From an uncultured Rheinheimera sp. (GTDB lineage: Bacteria; Pseudomonadota; Gammaproteobacteria; Enterobacterales; Alteromonadaceae), in assembly GCA_943913835.1 (NCBI GenBank), contig CALTZU010000213.1, forward strand, positions 1 through 5,043: 5,043 nucleotides of DNA, written 5' to 3'. Under the pieces are notes generated by a model. The model was not told the origin of the DNA and did no database searches. It saw nothing but the letters and a program-made list of their open reading frames with translations. Position 1 is the stretch's first letter. The number at the start of each line of letters is the position of its first letter. Below, piece after piece: positions 1 to 5,043 of the stretch. Both the position numbers and the translations under genes were made by a program.

Positions 1-77
1 TCACCAAACACCAGGTAAACAGATGTCAGGCTTTTTTGTAACTGTGCAGCAAGCTGATTGCTATACAGTTTCAGCAT
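1..77 (-). CDS. holA: DNA polymerase III subunit delta, N-terminal fragment (cut by window edge)
   Basis: Only the first 25 codons are in the window, and the gene continues past position 1. The reading begins MLKLYSNQLAAQLQKSLTSV and goes on YLVFG. This resembles the start of HolA, in which a short strand and helix lead into the clamp-loader ATPase-like domain (E. coli begins MIRLYPEQLRAQL). HolA is the delta subunit of the clamp loader; it opens the beta sliding clamp during replication. The ATG (77-75) shares its A with the TGA stop of lptE, giving a TGATG junction that favours translational coupling. The only Shine-Dalgarno-like element is a weak GGA about 7 nt upstream, inside the lptE coding region. 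The identification rests on a short stretch plus the conserved leuS-lptE-holA order, and together these are convincing. Confidence 0.88.
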   Translation of the reverse strand, partial: MLKLYSNQLAAQLQKSLTSVYLVFG

Positions 78-559
78 CAGTTGATCCGGTTTAACTGACG
101 GATAATCCGACTGGCCGCCTGAGAGCGTAATTCCTGCAGTAACAGGTCAAGCTCTTTGGCTTTGGCCAATGCCAGATTTGGGTCATCCTGATAATCACGG
201 GTCAGCTCAAACTGAAACTCCTGAATGTCCTGCTCTGGCAGTATTAACTGATACTTCACTCTATAGATAAGTTCGTATTCCGCGACTTGACCATTGGGGA
301 ATAACGACAAGGTGCGGCGTTCCAGACTATCCTGCTGTAGCAGTAGAGCCGGAGCTTTAGGATCCAGTTCTGTCAGCAATTTCACTTCATTGCTTTTGAG
401 CTGTTCAGACAACAGACTGGCCAGCTCAGAATGCTTTTTGGCGTCAACAAAAATAGCCGGATAACGTTCCAGTGGCAGGCTACCACGCAAGTGGAAGCCA
501 CAGCTGCTCAGAAGCAGGCTGCTGACCAGCAGCCCTGTCCAGATCAAGTGTTTTTTCAT
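77..559 (-). CDS. lptE: LPS-assembly lipoprotein LptE
   Basis: A 160-residue lipoprotein. LptE plugs the LptD beta-barrel in the outer membrane and is needed to insert lipopolysaccharide into the outer leaflet. The N-terminus is a type II signal peptide: Lys2-Lys3, a hydrophobic stretch at about 5-17, then the lipobox L17-S18-S19-C20. Cys20 would be the lipidated residue. Gly at +2, rather than Asp, fits sorting to the outer membrane. The CGFHLRG segment right after the Cys is characteristic of the family. The rest is a mixed alpha/beta domain, with a Lys/Glu/Leu-rich helix near 130-158. It is shorter than E. coli LptE (about 193 aa), mainly at the C-terminus. The stop overlaps the holA start, so the short end is probably real. 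The ATG lies 1 nt after the leuS stop, in the same orientation, and co-transcription is likely. Older literature calls it RlpB. Confidence 0.93.
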   Translation of the reverse strand: MKKHLIWTGLLVSSLLLSSCGFHLRGSLPLERYPAIFVDAKKHSELASLLSEQLKSNEVKLLTELDPKAPALLLQQDSLERRTLSLFPNGQVAEYELIYRVKYQLILPEQDIQEFQFELTRDYQDDPNLALAKAKELDLLLQELRSQAASRIIRQLNRIN

Positions 560-560
560 T

Positions 561-3149
561 TTATCCTACGGCCAGGCTCAGCAATTTACCCGGAACATAG
601 ATCACTTTGCGGATAGTGACACCTTCCAGGAAACGCTGCACATTTTCTTCAGCATGAGCAAGTTCCAGCACTTGTGCTTCAGTCGCATCAGCTGAGACTG
701 TTACTTTAGCCCGGACTTTACCGTTAATTTGCACTACGACAAGTTTTTCTTCTTCCACCATAGCAGCTGCATCAGCCACTGGCCATGGGCTTTGTTCCAG
801 TGCAGTAGTAAAACCTAACTCTTTCCACAGGTACTGCGATAAGTGAGGCGTAATAGGGTTCAGTAACTGAATTAAGGTCTGAATGCCTTCACGTTTTACT
901 TGCTTGTCGGCATCTGTATCCACAGGTGCTTTTTGTACTTTGTTGGCCAGCTCCATAATGGCGGCAACAGCTGTATTAAACACGTTGCGACGACCTATGT
1001 CGTCTGACACTTTAGCTATAGTTTTGTGAATATCGCGGCGCAGTGCTTTTTGATCTGAGTTTAATTCCAAAGAAGTCACAGCGTTGCTGAACAGCTCTTT
1101 ATGGTCAGCAGCCAAAGTCCAAATCCGGCGTAAGAAACGGTTTGCACCCTCTACCGCTGAATCCTGCCATTCCAGAGTTTGTTCTGGTGGCGCGGTAAAC
1201 ATCATAAATAAACGTACTGTGTCGGCGCCGTATTGGTCGATCACCAGTTGTGGGTCAATACCGTTGTTTTTCGACTTAGACATTTTGCTCATGCCAGCGG
1301 ATAACACTGGCTTGCCGTCTGTCTTTAAAATAGAGGCGGTAATACGGCCTTTTTCATCACGTTCAGTCACGACATCGGCAGGAGAGAACCACTCTTTGCC
1401 ACCGTTTTCAGTTTCACGGTAGAAGGTGTCTGCCAATACCATGCCCTGGCACAATAAACGTTTAAATGGTTCGTCACACTGCACTAAACCTACGTCACGT
1501 AACAGTTTATGGAAGAAGCGTGAGTACAATAAGTGCAAAATGGCGTGCTCAATACCACCAATGTACTGATCGACCGGTAGCCAGTAGTTGGCTTTGGCCG
1601 GATCCAGCATGGCTTTGTCATGATCCGGGCTGCAGTAACGGGCATAGTACCAGCTCGATTCCATAAAGGTGTCAAAGGTGTCAGTTTCATGCAAAGCGGC
1701 CTGGCCGTTGTAGGTGGTTTTTGCCCACTCCAGATCGGCTTTGATTGGCGAGGTTACACCGTTCATCACCACATCTTCCGGTAAACGCACCGGCAGCATT
1801 TCTTCCGGTACTGGCACTTGGGTACCATCTTCCAGTGTCAGCATAGGAATAGGCGAACCCCAATAACGCTGACGGGATACACCCCAGTCACGTAAACGGT
1901 AATTCACTTTCACCTGACCTACGCCCATAGCGGCTAACTTGTCGGCTATGGCTTTAAAAGCTGCGGCAAAATCTAAACCGTTAAATTCGGCTGAATTAAC
2001 CAGCACACCTTTTTCAGTAAAGGCAGCAGTGGTTAAATCACAAACTGCAGCGCTGCCAGCTTCTGGCTGAACCACTTGTTTAATAGCCAAACCGTATTTA
2101 GTGGCAAATTCATAATCGCGCTGGTCATGGCCAGGCACGGCCATTACAGCGCCTGAGCCATAATGCATCAGCACAAAGTTAGCTACCCAGACCGGCACTT
2201 GTTCACCTGTTAAAGGGTGAACTGCAAACAAACCTGTTGGCGCGCCTTTTTTCTCCATGGTTGCCATATCGGCTTCTGCTGTTTTACCGGCTTTACATTC
2301 TTCAATAAAGGCCTGTAACTCAGGGTTATTGACCGCAGCTTGCTGGGCTAATGGATGCTGAGCGGCAACGGCAACGTAAGTGACGCCGTATAAAGTGTCA
2401 GGGCGGGTGGTATAGACTGTCATGGTCTGGTCAGAACCTGCCACTTTAAACTCGATTTCCACGCCCTCTGAGCGGCCGATCCAGTTTTTCTGCATGGTTT
2501 TGACTTGCTCAGGCCAGTCGTCTAACTGATCCAAGTCTTGTAATAATTCTTCGGCGTAGTCTGTGATTTTAATAAACCACTGCGCCAGTTCACGCTGCTC
2601 GACCAAAGCACCTGAACGCCAGCCCCTGCCGTCAATCACTTGCTCGTTGGCCAATACGCACTGATCCACAGGGTCCCAATTCACTGTGGCCATTTTTTTA
2701 TAGACCAGGCCTTTTTCAAACAGCTTGGTAAAAAACCATTGTTCCCATTTGTAGTATTCTGGTTTACAGGTCGCCACTTCGCGGTCCCAGTCGTAACCAA
2801 AACCTAAGCGTTTCAGTTGGCCTTTCATATAGTCGATATTGGCGTAGGTCCATTTTGCTGGTGCTGTTTTATTGGCAATAGCAGCGTTTTCAGCCGGTAA
2901 ACCAAAAGCATCCCAACCCATAGGTTGCATCACGTTTTTGCCCTGCATACGCTGGAAACGGCTGATCACATCCCCTATGGTGTAGTTACGCACATGGCCC
3001 ATATGCAAACGGCCACTTGGGTACGGGAACATAGAGAGGCAGTAGTATTTTTCTTTGGAAGCATCTTCTACTACTTTAAAGGCGTTTGTTTGTTCCCATT
3101 CCTTTTGCAGCTGCTGTTCAATCAACTGCGGATTATATTGTTCGTGCAT
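561..3149 (-). CDS. leuS: Leucyl-tRNA synthetase (class Ia, bacterial type), complete
   Basis: An 862-residue cytoplasmic enzyme that charges tRNA-Leu with leucine using ATP; E. coli LeuRS has 860 residues. The class I signatures are present: HMGH at 49-52, within PYPSGRLHMGHVRNYTIGD, and KMSKS at 622-626. The CP1 editing domain, which removes mischarged norvaline and isoleucine, spans about 225-415. It has the Thr-rich TTRPDT at 247-252 and HDQRD at 341-345, with T252 and D345 at the positions known from E. coli. The bacterial leucine-specific insertion precedes KMSKS (about 570-618). A helical tRNA-binding domain follows at about 665-790, then the small C-terminal domain (about 800-862). 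In the ZN1 region (158-180) the zinc cysteines of E. coli (159, 176, 179) are Asp159, Gly176 and Ser179. The ATG is supported by GGAAGG 5 nt upstream. It is the first gene of the leuS-lptE-holA block and is divergent from the exporter gene. Confidence 0.98.
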   Translation of the reverse strand: MHEQYNPQLIEQQLQKEWEQTNAFKVVEDASKEKYYCLSMFPYPSGRLHMGHVRNYTIGDVISRFQRMQGKNVMQPMGWDAFGLPAENAAIANKTAPAKWTYANIDYMKGQLKRLGFGYDWDREVATCKPEYYKWEQWFFTKLFEKGLVYKKMATVNWDPVDQCVLANEQVIDGRGWRSGALVEQRELAQWFIKITDYAEELLQDLDQLDDWPEQVKTMQKNWIGRSEGVEIEFKVAGSDQTMTVYTTRPDTLYGVTYVAVAAQHPLAQQAAVNNPELQAFIEECKAGKTAEADMATMEKKGAPTGLFAVHPLTGEQVPVWVANFVLMHYGSGAVMAVPGHDQRDYEFATKYGLAIKQVVQPEAGSAAVCDLTTAAFTEKGVLVNSAEFNGLDFAAAFKAIADKLAAMGVGQVKVNYRLRDWGVSRQRYWGSPIPMLTLEDGTQVPVPEEMLPVRLPEDVVMNGVTSPIKADLEWAKTTYNGQAALHETDTFDTFMESSWYYARYCSPDHDKAMLDPAKANYWLPVDQYIGGIEHAILHLLYSRFFHKLLRDVGLVQCDEPFKRLLCQGMVLADTFYRETENGGKEWFSPADVVTERDEKGRITASILKTDGKPVLSAGMSKMSKSKNNGIDPQLVIDQYGADTVRLFMMFTAPPEQTLEWQDSAVEGANRFLRRIWTLAADHKELFSNAVTSLELNSDQKALRRDIHKTIAKVSDDIGRRNVFNTAVAAIMELANKVQKAPVDTDADKQVKREGIQTLIQLLNPITPHLSQYLWKELGFTTALEQSPWPVADAAAMVEEEKLVVVQINGKVRAKVTVSADATEAQVLELAHAEENVQRFLEGVTIRKVIYVPGKLLSLAVG
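564..567 (-). promoter_or_regulatory. lptE ribosome-binding site inside the last leuS codons
   Basis: On the minus strand, AGGA is formed by the last two sense codons of leuS (GTA GGA), just before its TAA. It lies 4 nt from the lptE ATG. This supports the chosen lptE start and implies that ribosomes finishing leuS can reinitiate on lptE. The spacing is slightly short for a standalone site. Confidence 0.5.
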
Positions 3150-3154
3150 TCAGA

Positions 3155-3160
3155 CCTTCC
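3155..3160 (-). promoter_or_regulatory. leuS ribosome-binding site
   Basis: On the minus strand, GGAAGG lies 5 nt before the leuS ATG (3149-3147). It is a good Shine-Dalgarno match at normal spacing and supports this ATG as the start, giving the expected MHEQYNP N-terminus. Confidence 0.75.
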
Positions 3161-3176
3161 GACTAAAAACCATGCA

Positions 3177-3194
3177 AAACCGGCAGAAACCGGC
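3177..3194. repeat. Short direct repeat in the leuS leader (AAACCGGC twice, 10-nt period)
   Basis: AAACCGGC occurs at 3177-3184 and again at 3187-3194, followed by a run of seven A residues (3196-3202). On the leuS strand it reads as a T-run, then GCCGGTTT twice, in what would be the 5' untranslated leader just downstream of the candidate promoter. The repeat is directly visible, but no function can be assigned and it may be chance. Confidence 0.4.
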
Positions 3195-3210
3195 GAAAAA
3201 AATTGCCGCT

Positions 3211-3240
3211 AGCATACCGCATCGTGGGGGGAGGCGACAA
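3211..3240 (-). promoter_or_regulatory. Candidate sigma-70 promoter for leuS-lptE-holA
   Basis: On the minus strand, TTGTCG (3240-3235) is a -35-like hexamer and TATGCT (3216-3211) a -10-like hexamer, with an 18-nt spacer. Each matches the consensus at four of six positions. Transcription would start near 3204, leaving a leader of about 55 nt before the leuS ATG. The -35 box lies inside the left arm of the inverted repeat at 3233-3240. This was judged by eye, and other boxes in the region cannot be excluded. Confidence 0.45.
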
Positions 3241-3295
3241 CAGCAACAGCGGACAATACTTGCTTTGTTTTATTTTGTCGCCGGGCTCTTGTCCG
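3233..3295. repeat. Two interleaved inverted repeats between the divergent leuS and exporter genes
   Basis: GGCGACAA at 3233-3240 is the exact reverse complement of TTGTCGCC at 3275-3282. CGGACAA at 3250-3256 is the exact reverse complement of TTGTCCG at 3289-3295. The arms alternate A-B-A'-B' and share the core GACAA/TTGTC. The outer-left arm overlaps the candidate leuS -35, and the last arm overlaps the candidate exporter -35. A regulator-binding site is one reading; chance is another. AACAGC is also tandemly duplicated at 3239-3250, and GCCGG/CCGGC (3280-3284 and 3293-3297) can form a small hairpin. Confidence 0.45.
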
Positions 3296-3317
3296 GCTTA
3301 TTGCGGCTGCTTAAAGT
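3289..3317 (+). promoter_or_regulatory. Candidate promoter for the LysE-family exporter gene
   Basis: TTGTCC (3289-3294) and TAAAGT (3312-3317) are separated by 17 nt, and each matches the sigma-70 consensus at four of six positions. Transcription would start near 3324, leaving a leader of about 30 nt before the GTG. That leader begins with a small inverted repeat, GATCT/AGATC (3321-3325 and 3334-3338). The promoter is weak by eye. Confidence 0.33.
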
Positions 3318-3341
3318 GATGATCTGAAAACGAAGATCGCC

Positions 3342-3348
3342 AAAGGAG
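3342..3348 (+). promoter_or_regulatory. Strong ribosome-binding site that decides the exporter start
   Basis: AAAGGAG ends at 3348, 6 nt before the GTG at 3355. The in-frame TTG at 3349 directly abuts the Shine-Dalgarno element with no spacer and so cannot be initiated from it. The next codon, CTG (3352), has only 3 nt of spacing. GTG 3355 is therefore the best start. Confidence 0.75.
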
Positions 3349-3354
3349 TTGCTG

Positions 3355-3990
3355 GTGTTTGGTATAGAAAATCTGTGGTTATTTATTATTTCCGGTTTGT
3401 TGCTGAATATCTCACCCGGACCAGACACAGTGCTGATTGTTAGCCGCAGCGCCAGTCAGGGTTGGCGAGCGGGCTTGATGGCAGTTGCCGGCATTGGCTC
3501 CGGTGTTTGTGTACATATTTTTGCTGCTGCTTTGGGTGTTTCTGCTTTATTGGCAACCTCTGCAGCGGCTTTTACAGTGGTGAAGTTAGCTGGTGCAGCT
3601 TATTTGCTGTATCTGGGCGCAAAAATGCTGTTGGCCAAACGTCAGGCTGAAGGGGTTGTGGCGCAGCAAGTGTCGGCGGCTTCCTTTGGTGGTATTTTCC
3701 TGCAGGGTTTTGTCACTAATGTGCTGAATCCCAAAGTAGCGCTGTTTTTCTTAGCTTTTGTACCTCAGTTTATTGCAGTGGATGCAGCTAACAAAGCTTT
3801 AGCCTTTGTGATTTTGGGTTTTATTTTTAATCTCAATGGCATGCTTTGGTGCGTGTTTTTAGCGGTCAGCGCAGGTGTAGCTGGACAGAAAATGAAAGTA
3901 AGCCCGGTTGTTGCACAGTGGCTGAATAAAAGTATTGGTGCTTTATTTGTCGCTTTGGGAGTAAAACTAGCGCTGGCAGAGCAGCGCTAG
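3355..3990 (+). CDS. LysE/RhtB-family amino-acid exporter, substrate unassigned
   Basis: A 211-residue inner-membrane protein from GTG 3355, the usual length for this family of small exporters of amino acids and derivatives (homoserine, threonine, leucine, lysine). Residues 17-31 carry the family signature, LNISPGPDTVLIVSR with PGPD at 21-24, followed by a glycine-rich second helix (about 38-62). NPKVALFF at 125-132 is the second conserved block. About six hydrophobic segments are visible, roughly at 5-28, 40-65, 72-94, 113-138, 146-175 and 188-208, with a charged loop near 95-108. Substrates are not reliably predictable in this family, so no symbol is given. The gene diverges from leuS and converges on the serine hydrolase gene. 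Its own promoter is likely, because no gene precedes it on this strand. An upstream TTG at 3349 would add two residues but lacks spacing from the ribosome-binding site. Confidence 0.9.
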   Translation: MFGIENLWLFIISGLLLNISPGPDTVLIVSRSASQGWRAGLMAVAGIGSGVCVHIFAAALGVSALLATSAAAFTVVKLAGAAYLLYLGAKMLLAKRQAEGVVAQQVSAASFGGIFLQGFVTNVLNPKVALFFLAFVPQFIAVDAANKALAFVILGFIFNLNGMLWCVFLAVSAGVAGQKMKVSPVVAQWLNKSIGALFVALGVKLALAEQR

Positions 3991-3992
3991 TT
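3965..3992. terminator. Bidirectional hairpin terminator between convergent genes, overlapping the exporter 3' end
   Basis: AACTAGCGCTG (3965-3975) is the perfect reverse complement of CAGCGCTAGTT (3982-3992), with the 6-nt loop GCAGAG, giving an 11-bp stem. It contains the exporter TAG stop (3988-3990) and its last codons. On the minus strand it starts 7 nt after the hydrolase stop and ends in TTTT (3966-3963), followed by AC. On the plus strand only TT precedes CTGG, so the T-tract is better in the minus direction. T-tracts are short in both directions, so efficiency is uncertain. Confidence 0.65.
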
Positions 3993-3999
3993 CTGGAGT

Positions 4000-5043
4000 T
4001 TAATGGGGTAAGGCGGCCAACACTTTGCCAAGCAGTTGATTCAGCTCATCGCCATTACCAATCCAGCGTGCCACCATCAGCAGGTCGTTTTCTTTGTCGA
4101 TGTAGATAATATTGCGGCCAGCGCCCTGAAAAGTCACAGCACTTTCAGGCGCATTGGGCAGAGCTTTACGGCCTGGGTTTAAAAACCAGTTGGCAAAGCC
4201 ATATTCTGGGTTGGCTGGGCCTCCTGTACTGGCAAGGCGGATCCATTCTTTGCTGACCAACTGCTTGTCCTGCCACTTGCCATCCCGCAAAAATAAATAA
4301 CCAAAACGGGCTAAATCCCAGGCATTGATGAACATACCACCACCCCAATGGCCGCCACCAGAGACGGACTGCATGTTCTGACCATCCAGCTCAATCCAGC
4401 TATTGTCATAACCATACCAGCGCCAGGTGGAGGAGGCGCCTATAGGTGTCATGATCTGTTCGTTTAACACTTGAGGTAAAGGCTTACGCCAGACATACAA
4501 GGTGGACAAGGCTAAAAGGTTTACCCGCACATCATTGTATTTGTAATGGCTACCCGGTGTGCGTAACGGCCGTTTTGGCCAGTCAGCCGGTGTTTTGCCT
4601 TCAGGTCGGTCTGCCCAGTCCGGTTTACCCCACAAAGTGCCTTGCCAATCACTGGTTTGACGTAACAGATGATCCCAGCGGATCTGGCTGTTGTGCTCAC
4701 CCTGATACAAGTCGATACCATATGGCATATAGCCATCTACTTTGTCCTGCAGGTTACGAATTAAGCCCTGTTGCCAGGCAAGGCCTGTCACAGTAGTTAA
4801 AAAGGTCTTGGTGATGCTATGGGTCATATCCACGGCCTGAGTATCGCCCCACTGGGCTATCACTGCACCTTTGTAAATAATGATACCGTTGGCAGGAGCT
4901 CGGGTTTTCATAGGGCCAATAATTTGATCATAAGGTTCTTTGGCACCAAAGGTGGTGGCCTGATTAATGGCCTGATCCGGATCAGCTTGGTTTTCGGCCT
5001 GGATGGCATAATCCACTGCTTGCTGTAGCAAGGCCGCGTCCAC
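4000..5043 (-). CDS. Beta-lactamase-fold serine hydrolase, N-terminus beyond the window
   Basis: The window holds 347 codons of a longer protein, ending in a TAA at 4002-4000. The GTG at the edge (5043-5041) is more likely an internal valine, since this class normally has further N-terminal sequence, often a signal peptide. Counting from that codon, SITK at 76-79 is the SxxK motif, with Ser76 as candidate nucleophile and Lys79 as base. YND at 169-171, within PGSHYKYND, sits where Y-S-N is usual. FQGAGRN at 305-311 lies where K-T-G or H-x-G is expected. Other recognisable stretches are DHLLRQTSDW (124-133), PIGASSTWRWYGYDNSW (200-216) and GGGHWGGGMFI (229-239). Relatives include class C beta-lactamases, penicillin-binding-like peptidases and EstB-type esterases. 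The substrate cannot be told from sequence, and beta-lactam resistance should not be assumed. The gene converges on the exporter gene. Confidence 0.88.
   Translation of the reverse strand: MDAALLQQAVDYAIQAENQADPDQAINQATTFGAKEPYDQIIGPMKTRAPANGIIIYKGAVIAQWGDTQAVDMTHSITKTFLTTVTGLAWQQGLIRNLQDKVDGYMPYGIDLYQGEHNSQIRWDHLLRQTSDWQGTLWGKPDWADRPEGKTPADWPKRPLRTPGSHYKYNDVRVNLLALSTLYVWRKPLPQVLNEQIMTPIGASSTWRWYGYDNSWIELDGQNMQSVSGGGHWGGGMFINAWDLARFGYLFLRDGKWQDKQLVSKEWIRLASTGGPANPEYGFANWFLNPGRKALPNAPESAVTFQGAGRNIIYIDKENDLLMVARWIGNGDELNQLLGKVLAALPH

Noticed and set aside
1084..1422. A plus-strand open frame of 112 codons inside leuS
   Set aside because: It is antisense to the well-supported KMSKS region of LeuRS. 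The product resembles no family I know, so it is a shadow of leuS codon usage.
3055..3327. A plus-strand open frame of 90 codons running from leuS into the intergenic region
   Set aside because: It is mostly antisense to the start of leuS. Its product is low-complexity (Cys/Ser- and Gln-rich), it has no convincing ribosome-binding site, and it covers the leuS promoter region.
3321..3338. The GATCT/AGATC inverted repeat just upstream of the exporter ribosome-binding site, considered as a riboswitch or attenuator
   Set aside because: The stem is only 5 bp with an 8-nt loop, and there is no terminator-like T-tract or alternative pairing. It is too small to call as a regulatory RNA.
4972..4985. 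A perfect 14-bp palindrome, CTGATCCGGATCAG
   Set aside because: It lies wholly inside the serine hydrolase coding region, in codons for Ala-Asp-Pro-Asp-Gln-Ala, and has no spacer or T-tract. A single palindrome of this length is plausible by chance in 5 kb.
4557..5028. Plus-strand open frames opposite the serine hydrolase gene
   Set aside because: The hydrolase frame carries clear family motifs on the other strand. The antisense products show no recognisable domains or start signals.
4000..5043. The serine hydrolase as an antibiotic-resistance beta-lactamase
   Set aside because: It has the SxxK motif, but the second and third motifs differ from class C enzymes, and the fold also covers esterases and peptidases. 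Resistance cannot be claimed.

Overview
This window looks like an ordinary chromosomal segment from a gammaproteobacterium. The main evidence is the block leuS-lptE-holA, read right to left on the minus strand, which is a conserved housekeeping order in that class. The protein sequences and moderate GC content would fit an Alteromonadales-type genome such as Rheinheimera. That genus-level guess is inference from general resemblance and was not tested.

Layout: positions 1-77 hold the first codons of holA (DNA polymerase III delta subunit), cut by the window edge. Positions 77-559 hold lptE, the outer-membrane LPS-assembly lipoprotein. Positions 561-3149 hold the complete leuS (leucyl-tRNA synthetase). 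The three are packed with a 1-nt gap (leuS/lptE) and a 1-nt overlap (lptE/holA), so they are probably one transcript with coupled translation. Positions 3150-3354 are a 205-nt divergent control region. It holds a candidate leuS promoter on the minus strand, a weaker candidate promoter on the plus strand, and two interleaved inverted repeats built on GACAA/TTGTC.

Positions 3355-3990 encode a LysE/RhtB-family amino-acid exporter on the plus strand. It is best started at a GTG behind a strong AAGGAG. Positions 4000-5043 encode, on the minus strand, most of a beta-lactamase-fold serine hydrolase whose N-terminus lies beyond the right edge. The exporter and hydrolase genes converge with only 9 nt between their stop codons. 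An 11-bp perfect hairpin there overlaps the exporter stop codon and probably serves as a shared terminator.

Functionally, leuS, lptE and holA serve translation, envelope biogenesis and replication, and are linked by essentiality rather than by pathway. The exporter and hydrolase are accessory genes with unassigned substrates. I found no mobile element, CRISPR array, tRNA, rRNA or new multi-gene system. The observations most worth a second look are the control region between leuS and the exporter gene, the terminator embedded in coding sequence, and residue-level departures from canonical motifs in LeuRS and the hydrolase.
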